Shown here piece after piece: positions 9,188 to 18,141 of a stretch of 64,000 nt of DNA. This DNA is from Labedaea rhizosphaerae (GTDB lineage: Bacteria; Actinomycetota; Actinomycetes; Mycobacteriales; Pseudonocardiaceae). Numbering within the stretch: the first letter of the stretch is position 1; every line of letters starts with the position of its first letter. Below the pieces are notes generated by a model. It was not told the origin of the DNA. It made no database searches and saw only the letters and a list, made by a program, of their open reading frames with translations. The position numbers and the translations under genes were made by a program. Location of the stretch: assembly GCF_004362825.1 (NCBI RefSeq), contig NZ_SNXZ01000002.1, positions 863,365-927,364 of the forward strand. The letters run 5' to 3'.

Positions 9188-10245
9188 GAGGCACTCCTGT
9201 CCAGCCGGGCGACGCCGATCTTCGTGTCGGCCATGCCGTAGAACACGTAACGCACGCCCTCGACCTCCTCGATCGCCGTCGGGAACACGACGTTGGGCAC
9301 GGTGCCGGATTTCTCGTCCTCGGTCTCGGCGGTGAGCATCGGCTCGGTCGAGCGGTCCAGCACCCGGCTCACGTCGTTCGGGTCGAGGATCATGGCGCCC
9401 GCCGCGTAGGACACCTTCTGCTGCTGCGGCTCCCACGGACCCTCGATCTTCCCGGTGACGCCGTGGTGCAAGAGCAGCCAGCCCTCGTCCACCCGGATGG
9501 GCGCGGGCCCGGCGCCGATCTTCAGCTCCTCGAACGGGTGCTGCGACAACGCGACCAGCCGGTGATCGCCTTGCCACACCAAAGCCCGCAGGTCCTTCTC
9601 GACATCGCGAGCGGCCACATAGGACACCCAGATACCGGGACGGTCGTCGGTGACGCCCGCGGGCAGGTGCACGCCCTCACCCTCGCGGAACCAGCCGAGG
9701 TCCCACATCGGCCGGTGCAGCATCGCGTAGCAGGGCGTGCCGTCCGGGCCGGGCACCGGCTCCGGGAAGAACACCGCGTCCTTGTTGGGGAACAGGTTCA
9801 GGTCGGTGTCCAGCCCCGGCTGGTAGCGGAACTGCACCGGCCCGAGCCTGCGCCAGCTCGACAGGTCCTCGGACACCGCGAGCGCGAGCCGCGGCCCGAG
9901 CGGACCGTAGGCGACGTAGGTCATCACGTGCACGCGCAGCCGCGGCACCCACGTGATCCGCGGGTCCTCGACACCGGCGTTCATCTTGCCGCGCTCCCAG
10001 CCCTCGTCGGGCGCGAGCACCACGCCGCGGCGGGTGACCGAGGTCGGCACGCTGTCGGTCAACTCGACCTCGGCGAGCCCCACCCGCGAGACGTTGCCCT
10101 CGGCGACCAGGCGCGGCAGCAGGTAGAGCTTGCCGTCCGGGCCGAACCCGCTCGCCGGGTTGAGCACCCCCTCGGCCTCGTGCGGGTTGCCCGGTTCGGG
10201 CGTCATGAGCACGCCGAGGCGGGTCAGGGTGTACGGAGGAGTCAA
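9184..10245 (-). CDS. Glycoside hydrolase family 130 protein (mannoside phosphorylase/hydrolase family)
   Basis: 353-residue five-bladed beta-propeller enzyme of GH130. Family signatures are visible: HEAEGVLNPA near the start, AGVEDPRI, YAMLHRPMWD, PAPIRVDEGWLLLHHGV and the C-terminal YGMADTKIGVARL. GH130 enzymes act on beta-mannosides, either by phosphorolysis or by hydrolysis; I cannot decide which here. There is no signal peptide, so it acts in the cytoplasm on imported oligosaccharide. The start is a TTG 6 bases after the permease stop. This start keeps the family-typical opening YTLTRLGVLM; an internal ATG at 10206 is the alternative. Confidence 0.9.
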   Translation of the reverse strand: MTPPYTLTRLGVLMTPEPGNPHEAEGVLNPASGFGPDGKLYLLPRLVAEGNVSRVGLAEVELTDSVPTSVTRRGVVLAPDEGWERGKMNAGVEDPRITWVPRLRVHVMTYVAYGPLGPRLALAVSEDLSSWRRLGPVQFRYQPGLDTDLNLFPNKDAVFFPEPVPGPDGTPCYAMLHRPMWDLGWFREGEGVHLPAGVTDDRPGIWVSYVAARDVEKDLRALVWQGDHRLVALSQHPFEELKIGAGPAPIRVDEGWLLLHHGVTGKIEGPWEPQQQKVSYAAGAMILDPNDVSRVLDRSTEPMLTAETEDEKSGTVPNVVFPTAIEEVEGVRYVFYGMADTKIGVARLDRSAS

Positions 10246-10251
10246 CAGAGA

Positions 10252-11082
10252 TCAGCCCTTCACGCTGGATCCGATGTCGGTCGCGGTGAACCGCTTCTGG
10301 AAGGCGATGAACAGCACCACCACCGGGGCGGCGAGCACGCACGCGCCGGCCAGCAGCGCGCCGTACGGGTTGGCCGCGCGGGCGGCCACGTTGGTCATGT
10401 AATTGGCCAGCGCGACCGCCAGCGGCTGCATGTCCGCCCGCTTGGTGATCAGGAACGGCCACAGGAACTCGTTCCACGGCCCGATGAACGTCAGCAGCAC
10501 GGCGGTGAGCAGCGCCGGTCGCACCAGCGGCAGCGCGACGCGCCACAGGATCGTCAGCTCGCTCGCGCCGTCGATGGCGGCCGCCTCGAACAACTCCTTG
10601 GGCAGCTGCATGAAGTACTGCCGGAAGATGAACACCGCCGCCGAGTTGATCGCGTACGGCAGGATCATCCCGAGGTAGGTGTCGCCGAGGCCGTAGGTGC
10701 GCACGATCAGCACGTACAGCGGGATCGTGAGCAGCTGGAACGGCACGACCTGCACCAGCAGCATCAGGTTGAACACCAGCGTGCGACCGCGGAAGTGCAG
10801 GCGCGCCAAGGCATATCCCGCCAGCACACCGAACACCACTGTGCACAGCAGCACGCCGCCGGTGAAGATGCCCGAGTTGAGCAACGCCGTGCCGAGGTCG
10901 ACGCGGGAGTCGATGTCGGCGTAGTTGCCCAGGGTCAGGTTGCCGGTGGGCAGGGCGCCCTTCGGCGTGGTGTCCGGTTCGGCCTGCAGGCTGCCGATCA
11001 GCATGTAGTAGAATGGGAACAGGAACGCGAGCGCGCCGACGATGAGCGCGATCAACCGGACCGGGTGGCGCACGTCAGTCAC
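10252..11082 (-). CDS. Sugar ABC transporter permease, MalG-like (CUT1)
   Basis: 276-residue inner-membrane permease with six predicted helices. The EAA loop reads EAAAIDGASELTILWRVALPLVRP, the contact site for the ATPase. It overlaps the partner permease by 8 bases and precedes the GH130 gene. No ATP-binding subunit is encoded nearby, so a shared MsiK-type ATPase elsewhere probably powers it, as is common for actinomycete CUT1 importers. Confidence 0.92.
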   Translation of the reverse strand: MTDVRHPVRLIALIVGALAFLFPFYYMLIGSLQAEPDTTPKGALPTGNLTLGNYADIDSRVDLGTALLNSGIFTGGVLLCTVVFGVLAGYALARLHFRGRTLVFNLMLLVQVVPFQLLTIPLYVLIVRTYGLGDTYLGMILPYAINSAAVFIFRQYFMQLPKELFEAAAIDGASELTILWRVALPLVRPALLTAVLLTFIGPWNEFLWPFLITKRADMQPLAVALANYMTNVAARAANPYGALLAGACVLAAPVVVLFIAFQKRFTATDIGSSVKG

Positions 11083-11950
11083 GCTCCAGCAGGTAGCGGT
11101 TGATCAGGGAAATGACCAACACGACGATCACCAGCACCATCCCGATCGCGGCACCGACGCCGGCGTGGCCCTGCTCGATCCCCTTCTGGTACATGACGAG
11201 CACCGGCGACGCCGACGCGCCGTCCGGTCCGCCGCCGCCGGTGAGCAGGTAGGGCTCGGTGAACAGGTTCGCGCCGGTGATCGTGGCCAGCAGCACCACG
11301 AGCGTGGTCGCCGGGCGCACGCCCGGCACGGTCACCGTCCAGAACGACCTGATCCGCGATGCGCCGTCCACCGCGGCCGACTCGTAGAGCTCCTTCGGCA
11401 CGTTCTGCAGCGCGGCCAGGTAGAGCAGGATGAAGAAGCCGAGCTGCTTCCAGGTCACGTAGACCGCGATCAGCGGCATCGTCAGCCCGGAGTTCACCAG
11501 CCACGACGGCTCGGGCGCGAGCCCGCCCAGCACGTTGTTCACCAGGCCGTCGGAGTTGAACAGGAAGAGCCACACGCCCACCACGGCCACGCTCGCCGTG
11601 ACGTAGGGGACGTAGAAGCTCACCCGGAAGAACGTCCGAAAAGGAATCGCCGCGTTCAGCGCGGTCGCGAGCACCAGGGACAACCCCACCGTGAGCGGCA
11701 CGTTGATCACCAGGAAGATCGCGATGTTCAGGAACGAACGCAGCACCGCCGGGTCCTGGAACACCGCGACGTAGTTGTCGAATCCCACGAACGGGCGGTC
11801 CACCTTCGCGCCGGGCGCGGCGAAGAACCAGTCGTAGAACGACATGTACACCGCGATGCCCAGGGGGTAGGCGAAGATCGCGGCCAGGAACACCACATAG
11901 GGCGCGATGAACACGAGCCCTATGGGGTGCCTGCCGAGCAGCGTGCGCAT
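11075..11950 (-). CDS. Sugar ABC transporter permease, MalF-like (CUT1)
   Basis: 291-residue permease with the EAA motif ESAAVDGASRIRSFWTVTVPGVRP. It lies 4 bases after the binding-protein gene and overlaps the next permease. The two permeases and the lipoprotein form one importer for an oligosaccharide, probably mannoside-derived given the GH130 partner. Confidence 0.92.
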   Translation of the reverse strand: MRTLLGRHPIGLVFIAPYVVFLAAIFAYPLGIAVYMSFYDWFFAAPGAKVDRPFVGFDNYVAVFQDPAVLRSFLNIAIFLVINVPLTVGLSLVLATALNAAIPFRTFFRVSFYVPYVTASVAVVGVWLFLFNSDGLVNNVLGGLAPEPSWLVNSGLTMPLIAVYVTWKQLGFFILLYLAALQNVPKELYESAAVDGASRIRSFWTVTVPGVRPATTLVVLLATITGANLFTEPYLLTGGGGPDGASASPVLVMYQKGIEQGHAGVGAAIGMVLVIVVLVISLINRYLLERD

Positions 11951-11954
11951 GGGC

Positions 11955-13256
11955 TCAGGACCCGGTGGCCAGCTTGTCGATCTTGCCCGCGGCGTCGCGC
12001 AGCGCGGCGTCCGGCGCGGACTTGCCGAAGATCACCGAGGAGCTGTAGGCGTCGCGGAAGGTCTGCCAGATGGTGATCGAGTTCGGCACGTTCGGCACCT
12101 CGACCGTGCGCGCGTTCAGGTCGGCGAACATGGCGTAGGCGGGGTTCTTGGCGAAGTAGTCCGGGTAGGTGGTCTGCAGGTTCTGCCGCATCGGCATCTG
12201 CCCGGTCTGCTCGAGCAGCTTGCCGTCCTGTTCCGGGCTGGTGACGAACTTGGCGAACTCCCACGCGGTGCCGCGGTTCTGGCACGCGGAGTAGATCGCG
12301 ATGTTCTTGGCGTCGCTGAAGGTGTGGATGGCGTTGGCGGGCATGCCCTTCGAGGTCGGCACCGGCACCGAGCCCCACTCGACCTTGCCCTTGTAGACGG
12401 GGATCGCCCACGGGCCGACGATCGCCATGGCGGCCTTGCCGTCGGCGAACGCGTCACCGTTGTACTTCTCCTGCCCGGCCAGCTTCTCCCGGTACATCGT
12501 GTTCCAGAAGTTCAGCACGGCCGTGCCCTCGGGACCGGTGAACGTCGACTTCCCGTTCTCCACCAACTGCTTCCCGCCGGTCTCGGCGGCGTAGAGCGGG
12601 TAGAAGTCGAACCACGACTGGAAGAACTCGCTCGTCGGGGCGGGCAGGATCGCGTACTTCGCGCCGCCCTTCTGCACGACCTTGCGCGAGGTGTCGAGGA
12701 ACTGGTCGAAGGTGGCCAGCGGCGGGTTGTCCGCGTCGATGCCCGCCTTCTTGAAGGCCTTCTTGTTGTAGAAGATCACCACCGGGTTCGACTTCCACGG
12801 CAGCTGGTAGTACTTGCCGTCCGGCGACTTGTACTGCTGAGCCTGCTGCCCGGTCCGTCCCTCCACATAAGACTTGCCGTCCGGGAAGTCGTCCAGCGGG
12901 ACCAGCCCGCCCTGCTTCTGGAACTGCGGCACCGCCGCCGGCGCGGTGTTCAGCACCAGGCACGGCGCGTTGCCCGCGGTGATCGCGGCGCCGATGACCT
13001 CTTCGGAGCTCTTGCCGGCCGGGATCTCCTGCCCGGTGACCTTCTCGTCAGGGTGCTGGGCGTTCCACTGCGCGACGGCCGCCTTGCCCCAGGCGAGTTC
13101 GTCGGTGTTGTTGGAATACCAGATGGTGATGGGCCCGTGCTTGGCCGCGGCGGCGGACGCGTCCTGACCGCCGCCACCGCCCCCGCCGTCGTCGATGCCG
13201 CAGGCGGACAGGGCTAGGGCGGCGCCCGTGACGAGGGCGATCAGGGTGCGCTTCAT
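11955..13256 (-). CDS. Extracellular solute-binding lipoprotein of the sugar ABC importer
   Basis: 433 residues. A lipoprotein signal peptide with lipobox LSAC (Cys19) is followed by a flexible Gly-rich linker. The body resembles family 1 solute-binding proteins (ITIWYSNNTDELAWGKAAVAQWNAQHP). It would capture the oligosaccharide outside the membrane. The ATG overlaps the LacI stop by 4 bases and has GGAG upstream, which fixes the start. Confidence 0.93.
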   Translation of the reverse strand: MKRTLIALVTGAALALSACGIDDGGGGGGGQDASAAAAKHGPITIWYSNNTDELAWGKAAVAQWNAQHPDEKVTGQEIPAGKSSEEVIGAAITAGNAPCLVLNTAPAAVPQFQKQGGLVPLDDFPDGKSYVEGRTGQQAQQYKSPDGKYYQLPWKSNPVVIFYNKKAFKKAGIDADNPPLATFDQFLDTSRKVVQKGGAKYAILPAPTSEFFQSWFDFYPLYAAETGGKQLVENGKSTFTGPEGTAVLNFWNTMYREKLAGQEKYNGDAFADGKAAMAIVGPWAIPVYKGKVEWGSVPVPTSKGMPANAIHTFSDAKNIAIYSACQNRGTAWEFAKFVTSPEQDGKLLEQTGQMPMRQNLQTTYPDYFAKNPAYAMFADLNARTVEVPNVPNSITIWQTFRDAYSSSVIFGKSAPDAALRDAAGKIDKLATGS

Positions 13257-14299
13257 TGCGTCTCCTGTGGGGTTGGCGGTGTGGGTGCGGTCGAGTTGCG
13301 CAGGACGAGTTCGGCGGGCGGCAGCGCGGTGTCGGTGACGTCCGCGTCCTCGGGTCCGTCGATGAGGGCGAGCAAGGTGCGGGCGGCGACCTCGCCCCAG
13401 CCGCCCGCGTCGGCGCGGACGGTGGTGAGCGCGGGGTGGACGTAGCCCGCGAGGTCGGTGTCGTCGAACCCGGTGATCGACACGTCGTCCGGGATGCGCA
13501 GGCCCAGCTCGGCGGCCACGGCGATCGCAGACAGCGCCATGACGTCGTTGGCGAACACGATCGCGGTCGGCCGGTCCGGGCCGGTCAGCAACCGGCGGGT
13601 GGCGTCGCGGCCGCCCGCGGCGGTGAAGTCGCCGTCGACGACGCGCCCGTCGAGGCCCGCTTCGCCCATCGCGTCGGTGAAGGCCTGGCGCCGCGCGGCC
13701 GCGTGCAGGTAGGGCTCGGGCCCGGCGACGTGGGCGATCTTCGTGTGGCCCTGGTCGACGAGGTGGCGCACGGCCGCGGCGATCCCCGGCCGGTCGTCGA
13801 GCACCACGGCGGGGAACGGGCTGGGTACATCGGGCCGGTTCAACGTCACGGCGGGCAGCCCGATCTCCTCGAGCAACGCGATCCGCTCGTCGTCGCGCCG
13901 CAGGTCGACGACGAACACGCCGTCGACCCGGCGGTCGCGGGCCAGGCGCCGGTATCCCTCGCGCTCGGCCTCGGGCGTGGTGACCACCTGCAGCACGAGG
14001 GCCTGATCCCGCGCGGCGAGGACCTTCTCGACCCCGGCGATGAAGGCCGGGAAGAACGGGTCCGCGCCGAGCAGTTCGGGAGCGCGGGCGAGCACGAGGC
14101 CCAACGCCGACGCGCGAGCGGTCGACAAGGCACGCGCCTGCCGATTGGGCACCCAGCCCAGTTCCGCGGCCGCGGCCAGGATGCGCGCCCTCGTCTCGTC
14201 GCTCACGCCGGGCCGCCCATTGAGCGCGAACGACACCGCGCCCTTGGACACGCCTGCCCGGCGCGCCACGTCGGCGATGGTGAATCGGCGCTCGGCCAC
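13253..14299 (-). CDS. LacI-family repressor of the glycoside operon
   Basis: 348 residues. The N-terminal LacI helix-turn-helix is typical (TIADVARRAGVSKGAVSFALNGR), with the hinge helix RQARALSTARA, followed by a periplasmic-binding-protein-like effector domain. I chose the GTG at 14299 because GGAGG stands 8 bases upstream and the product then begins MAERRFTIADV like other family members; a GTG at 14314 is possible. It is the first gene of the operon, so it probably represses itself and the transport and hydrolase genes through the sites at 14321-14358, with relief by an imported sugar. Confidence 0.92.
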   Translation of the reverse strand: MAERRFTIADVARRAGVSKGAVSFALNGRPGVSDETRARILAAAAELGWVPNRQARALSTARASALGLVLARAPELLGADPFFPAFIAGVEKVLAARDQALVLQVVTTPEAEREGYRRLARDRRVDGVFVVDLRRDDERIALLEEIGLPAVTLNRPDVPSPFPAVVLDDRPGIAAAVRHLVDQGHTKIAHVAGPEPYLHAAARRQAFTDAMGEAGLDGRVVDGDFTAAGGRDATRRLLTGPDRPTAIVFANDVMALSAIAVAAELGLRIPDDVSITGFDDTDLAGYVHPALTTVRADAGGWGEVAARTLLALIDGPEDADVTDTALPPAELVLRNSTAPTPPTPQETQ

Positions 14300-14320
14300 C
14301 GGGCGGACCTCCACACGAGA

Positions 14321-14358
14321 TAAACCGCTTTAGTCGATCCGTGCACTAAACCGCTTTA
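14321..14358. promoter_or_regulatory. Two LacI-type operators (TAAACCGCTTTA twice)
   Basis: The 12-mer TAAACCGCTTTA occurs at 14321-14332 and 14347-14358, 26 bases apart start to start. Each is a palindrome (TAAA-N-CG-N-TTTA) with the central CG typical of LacI operators. They lie directly upstream of the lacI-type gene in its promoter zone. Confidence 0.8.
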
Positions 14359-14442
14359 CCCGAATGGAGTCAAGATCGTGACCGGTTCAGACACCCAGGG
14401 TGGCCAACGGCCCTGCCGGGCGGCGCCACGAGCACCGACGAT

Positions 14443-14916
14443 GTGCGGATGACCGGACGTGACCTGCGCACGAGCCATGAATTCAGGGGCTTCACCCCGG
14501 CGTGCCCCGAGCGCGTCTGGGCCGCCCTCACCGGCCCGGAGACGACGTGTTACCTGCACGGCCTGTCACTGCGCACGACCTGGGTGGTCGGCGACGCGAT
14601 CACGTTCACGGCGGACACGGCGGACATGGCGGACATGGCGGACACCGCCGCCGATCCGGCCGGGTCCATGCAGGGCGTGGTCCTCCACGTGACGCAGGCG
14701 GCTCGCCTGACTTACTCCATGCAGTCCGGTCCGGACGACCCCCTGGTCTTCGTGACGTGGCGCCTGCGCGAGTGCGCGAGCGGCTGCGCGATCACGTTGG
14801 TCGTCGACGACCTCGACTGCCCGGAAGACCCCGACGACGCCGAGGCGGCGTGGCTGCCGGTGCTCGCCGGCCTGCAACGCCACCTCGACGCCGACCAGGC
14901 ACAACGGCCGAGTTGA
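14443..14916 (+). CDS. SRPBCC/AHSA1-like domain protein
   Basis: 157-residue small protein with START-like fold signatures: an N-terminal strand then PERVWAALTGPE, and later VVLHVTQAARLTYSM and VTWRLRE. Such proteins bind hydrophobic ligands; function here is unknown. Residues 57-68 carry an in-frame repeat (ADTADMADMADTA) produced by tandem 9-base copies. ATG codons at 14443 and 14449 are both possible; neither has a clear ribosome site. It is divergent from the LacI-led operon. Confidence 0.75.
   Translation: MRMTGRDLRTSHEFRGFTPACPERVWAALTGPETTCYLHGLSLRTTWVVGDAITFTADTADMADMADTAADPAGSMQGVVLHVTQAARLTYSMQSGPDDPLVFVTWRLRECASGCAITLVVDDLDCPEDPDDAEAAWLPVLAGLQRHLDADQAQRPS
14611..14646 (+). repeat. 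Four tandem 9-base repeats (GCGGACAYG)
   Basis: Copies start at 14611, 14620, 14629 and 14638; the last differs at its final base. They lie in frame in the SRPBCC gene, so copy-number change would lengthen or shorten a loop by 3 residues without a frameshift. Confidence 0.85.
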
Positions 14917-14920
14917 CCGG

Positions 14921-16093
14921 CTACCCGTCGAGGTCCGGGATCAGCTCGCCGATCAGCCGGATGCTCGTCGACACCGCGTCGTCGGCGAGACCACCCATCT
15001 GCTGCAGGCACATCAGGCGGTCCACGCCGAGGTCGGCGTAGGCACGCAACTTCTTCGCACAGGTCTCCTGGCTGCCCACGATCAGCGAGTCCTGCGCGCT
15101 GAGCACCTCGAAGATCTCCTCGTCCGGGATGGCCTCGCCCTCGAGGATGCGGCCGATCAGCAGCTGTCCGTCGGTCAGCTCGCGTGACGCCTCGCCGCGG
15201 ACGAAGTCACCGGTCAGGCCGCCGCCGTCCGGGGCGTCGAGCAGGTCCTGCTGGATCCGCGTCATCCGCGCGAACTCCTTGGCGGCCTGGAAGAAGTTGA
15301 GCGCGGTCACCGTGTACCAGGCGGCGGCCGCGGCGGCCCCGTTGCGCATGGCCTGTTCGTCGGTCTCCGCGCAGTGCACGAACGTGAAGTACGCGACCTG
15401 GTTGTTGACGAAGGAACCCACCGGAGCAGTGCACTGCGCCGCGGCCTGCCGATAAAGGGAAATCATCCGGGACGCACGCTCGGTCGACTCCCAGATCGTC
15501 GTGCCGAGCACGCCGACCCCACGCCTGCCCGCGTCCTCGAACGACTTCGGGCTGGCCGCCGCCTGCCACAACGGCGGGTGCGGCTGCTGCAACGGCTTCG
15601 GCCCGATCGACACGTCGTCGATGTCGAAGTGCTCGTCGTGGTGGGAGAAGTGGTCGCTGGTCCACATGCCGGGCACCATCTCGAACGCCGCCTGCGTCTG
15701 CGCCAGCACGTCGGCCTCGTCGATGTTGAACAGCTTCCACTCCGGGAAGCCGGACCGGGTCAGACCGAGCTCGACCCGCCCGCCGCTGAGGTGGTCGAGG
15801 GTCGCCGCACGCTCGGCGATGCGGATCGGGTGGTTGAACCGCGCGGGCGCCAGCGCCGCCGCGTGCCCGAGGCGGATCCGCGAAGTGTGCTGGGAAATGG
15901 CGGTCAGCAACAACTCCGGCGCCGACGACAGGCTGAACTCCCCCGCCCCGTGGTGCTCGACCTGCCACCAACAGCCGTACCCGAGCTCATCGGCGAGCCT
16001 CGCCTGCTCGATCGCCTGCCGGAAGCGGTGCTGCTCGTGATCGGCGCGCCAGGGCTTGGGGCTCTGGATCTCGTTGAACAGATCGACCTTCAC
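14921..16093 (-). CDS. Luciferase-like flavin-dependent oxidoreductase (LLM family)
   Basis: 390-residue TIM-barrel protein of the bacterial luciferase-like family, probably using F420 or FMN. Hallmarks are WWQVEHHGAGEF, SRIRLGHAAALAPARFNHPIRIAERAATLDHLSGGRVELGLTRSG and a C-terminal EELIPDL-like helix (IGELIPDLDG). It is likely a cytoplasmic monooxygenase or reductase of unknown substrate. I chose the GTG at 16093 because GGAGG lies 5 bases upstream and the product begins MKVDLFNEIQ; ATG 16105 or TTG 16111 would add 4 or 6 residues. It is convergent with the SRPBCC gene. Confidence 0.88.
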   Translation of the reverse strand: MKVDLFNEIQSPKPWRADHEQHRFRQAIEQARLADELGYGCWWQVEHHGAGEFSLSSAPELLLTAISQHTSRIRLGHAAALAPARFNHPIRIAERAATLDHLSGGRVELGLTRSGFPEWKLFNIDEADVLAQTQAAFEMVPGMWTSDHFSHHDEHFDIDDVSIGPKPLQQPHPPLWQAAASPKSFEDAGRRGVGVLGTTIWESTERASRMISLYRQAAAQCTAPVGSFVNNQVAYFTFVHCAETDEQAMRNGAAAAAAWYTVTALNFFQAAKEFARMTRIQQDLLDAPDGGGLTGDFVRGEASRELTDGQLLIGRILEGEAIPDEEIFEVLSAQDSLIVGSQETCAKKLRAYADLGVDRLMCLQQMGGLADDAVSTSIRLIGELIPDLDG

Positions 16094-16287
16094 GTGGACC
16101 TCCATCGACAAACCCGGTCACAGGGGGTCAGCGAAGACCCGTCGACTGTTACGACGGCGGCCATGAAACACCGGAATGGCTCAACACCAACCGAATTGCG
16201 CCGTTCGGGTGACCTGCTGAACCGAACGCGATCTTCGGCGCGTAGAGCGACTCGGCTCCTCCATTCATTGGCACACAAGGAGAATCG

Positions 16288-16941
16288 ATGACCCGCAACC
16301 GCCTGCTCGCGTTCACCGCCGCCGCCTGCCTCGCCACACAGATCCTGCTCACGGGCACCGCCGACGCCGTCACCAGCAGCAAAGCCGACCTCAGGGACGG
16401 CCAGCTGCGCCTGGAAGGGACCAGCGCACCGGGCGTCTTCGTCATCGCCGAGTCGACGACGAGCGCGGCGGGGGCCAGAGCCGACACCAGCGGCCGCTAC
16501 AAGATCCAGGCCGGCGGCTTCACCGCGCCCGACTGCAAGGTGACCATCCGCGACGGCCGCACGCCGACCGCGACCGTCGCCCTCACCGGGTGCACGCCGT
16601 CGGTCGTCCCGGTACCGCCGGTCCCGGCCCCGCCGACCGGGAGTTGCGTGATCACCTCGGTGTTCCCGCTCAGCGTTCCAGCCGGCACCGCGACGGCCGT
16701 CAACTTCACCACCAGCGGCTGCGACACGACGACCGGCAGCGGCGCAACGCCGACGCCCGTGCGCTGGTCGGTGGTCGCGGGCGTGATCCCGACCGGCATG
16801 ACCGGCCCGAACTTCCAGGGCACGACCGGTGGCAACATCATCGGTACGCCGAGCATCCCTGGCACCTACACCTTCACGTTGCAGGTGTCCGATCAGATCG
16901 GCGCCACCGATCAGGAAAACGTCACGCTCACCGTGGCCTGA
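16288..16941 (+). CDS. Secreted protein with putative Ig-like (He_PIG-type) domain
   Basis: 217 residues, with a signal peptide (about 1-27, ending ADA). The first domain (about 30-105) has two cysteines. A Pro-rich linker (PPVPAPPTG) follows, then a domain whose end (GTPSIPGTYTFTLQVSDQIGATDQENVTLTV) is typical of putative immunoglobulin/cadherin-like He_PIG repeats. No catalytic motif is visible; it may be an adhesive or surface protein. The ATG follows AAGGAGA. A strong hairpin follows the stop. Confidence 0.8.
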   Translation: MTRNRLLAFTAAACLATQILLTGTADAVTSSKADLRDGQLRLEGTSAPGVFVIAESTTSAAGARADTSGRYKIQAGGFTAPDCKVTIRDGRTPTATVALTGCTPSVVPVPPVPAPPTGSCVITSVFPLSVPAGTATAVNFTTSGCDTTTGSGATPTPVRWSVVAGVIPTGMTGPNFQGTTGGNIIGTPSIPGTYTFTLQVSDQIGATDQENVTLTVA

Positions 16942-16953
16942 GCGTCCACGCGC

Positions 16954-16991
16954 GGAAACCCGGGTCCAGCCGACCGCCGGCCCGGGTTTCC
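16954..16991. terminator. 11-bp perfect hairpin between convergent genes
   Basis: GGAAACCCGGG pairs exactly with CCCGGGTTTCC across a 16-base loop. It lies between the stop at 16941 and the convergent stop at 16999, so it likely terminates both transcripts. Confidence 0.75.
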
Positions 16992-16998
16992 CCCGTTC

Positions 16999-17880
16999 TC
17001 ACTCGAACCGCGAACCCACGACCTCGTCGAGGACCGTCTCGAAGTCGCCGCAACTCTCGGCGATCTCCTTGAGGTGCACGAAAAGCTCCTGGTAGCGCTT
17101 CAGCGTGTCCTCGTCCTCCCGGCTGACCGAGAGCCGCTCGGCGTTCTCGAGGTAGAGCACGTCGGGGTCGTCCTCGCTGGCGAACTGCAGGATGGTGAAC
17201 GCCTCGCCCAGCCCGCGGTGGGCGCCGGCGGAGAACGGCAGCGCGTAGAGGTTGATGTCGTCCTCGCGCACGTACCGCCGCAACGCGGCGATCTGCTCGG
17301 CCATGATCTCCTTGCTCCCGGCCGGCCGGACGAGCGCCGCTTCACCGATGATGAAGTTCAGCTCCGGCCGGTCCTTGCGCTCGAGCATCACCTGCCGCTC
17401 GATCCGCGCCGCGGCCTTGCGCGCCGCGCCCTCCGGGGAGTCGCCGAGACTCATCAGCAACGCGTTGGCGTAGTCGCGCGTCTGCAGCAACCCCGGGATG
17501 ATCGTCGGTTCGTGCTTGTAGATGACCTGCGCCGCGCTCTCGCTGCCGAAGAGCTCCAGCGCGGTCGGCGAGTAGATGTCGGCGTACTGCTTGAAGCCCT
17601 TCATCTCGCGGGCTTCCGCGGCCAGCGTCACCAGCGACTCGACGCGTTCTTGGTCGGTCACCCCGTAAAGGAACAACATGGCACGCACGTCGGTCGGGGC
17701 GACGGGAACGGTGCCTTGTTCGATCCGCACGATCTTGCTGGGACTCCAGCTCAACTTCTTGGCTGCGATGTGCTGAGTCAGCTTCGACTCCCTGCGCGCG
17801 TCACGCAGCGCAAACCGCAAGCGCCGCCGTTTGACCTCGGGGGTCTCGGCCGGCGATGTCGCCTGGTCGGCCACCACCAC
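16999..17880 (-). CDS. XRE-family regulator with DUF5753 domain
   Basis: About 293 residues. The helix-turn-helix (LRFALRDARRESKLTQHIAAKKLSWSPSKIVRIEQG) is at about 20-75. The DUF5753 region follows, with IYSPTALELFGSE, YKHEPTIIPGLLQTRDYANALL and an IGEAALVRP-like segment. Such proteins are paired in actinomycetes with DUF397 proteins, and one lies at 18990. Four GTG codons are near the 5' end (17886 to 17874); spacing to GGAAG favours 17880. The upstream region carries a repeated ATCTCG motif that could be its own operator. Confidence 0.88.
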   Translation of the reverse strand: MVVADQATSPAETPEVKRRRLRFALRDARRESKLTQHIAAKKLSWSPSKIVRIEQGTVPVAPTDVRAMLFLYGVTDQERVESLVTLAAEAREMKGFKQYADIYSPTALELFGSESAAQVIYKHEPTIIPGLLQTRDYANALLMSLGDSPEGAARKAAARIERQVMLERKDRPELNFIIGEAALVRPAGSKEIMAEQIAALRRYVREDDINLYALPFSAGAHRGLGEAFTILQFASEDDPDVLYLENAERLSVSREDEDTLKRYQELFVHLKEIAESCGDFETVLDEVVGSRFE

Positions 17881-17895
17881 TACCACCTTCCTGGT

Positions 17896-18009
17896 GAGCT
17901 ATGCAGCTCAGAGTAATCTCGCATGAAGCTATCTCGCTTCTGGGTATATCGCTCCAGGCGTGTTGCCGTTAAGCTACCTGTATAGATGCTATCTCGTCTC
18001 GTGCGAGAT
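17896..18009. promoter_or_regulatory. Repeated ATCTCG motif and palindromes upstream of the XRE gene
   Basis: ATCTCG occurs at 17916, 17931 and 17991, and inverted as CGAGAT at 18004, so the last two form an inverted repeat with a 7-base spacer. A degenerate ATATCG is at 17946. A palindrome GAGCT-N4-AGCTC is at 17896-17909. The stretch is also AT-richer than its surroundings. It is probably an operator/promoter region serving the XRE gene and perhaps the divergent gene at 18142. Confidence 0.55.
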
Positions 18010-18141
18010 GGATCCATGCGACTAGGACTCGAGGTGTCAGTCATGGCGACACATGGCAGCAGGCCAAGCAGCCGACGCAGGATCGCCCGACACGAGCGAC
18101 CAGGTCCCCTACCGCCGAGTTGATGCCCGAAGGGAGGGCAG

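Noticed and set aside
10206-10245. Later ATG as start of the GH130 gene
   Set aside because: It would remove the conserved first strand; the TTG at 10245 keeps it, though TTG is a rarer start.
14611-14646. Phase-variation repeat
   Set aside because: The unit is 9 bases, so copy changes keep frame and cannot switch the gene on or off.
18043-18123. 26-codon ORF before the 18142 membrane protein gene
   Set aside because: Short, Arg/Pro-rich, no family and only a weak ribosome site; could be a leader peptide but is unsupported.
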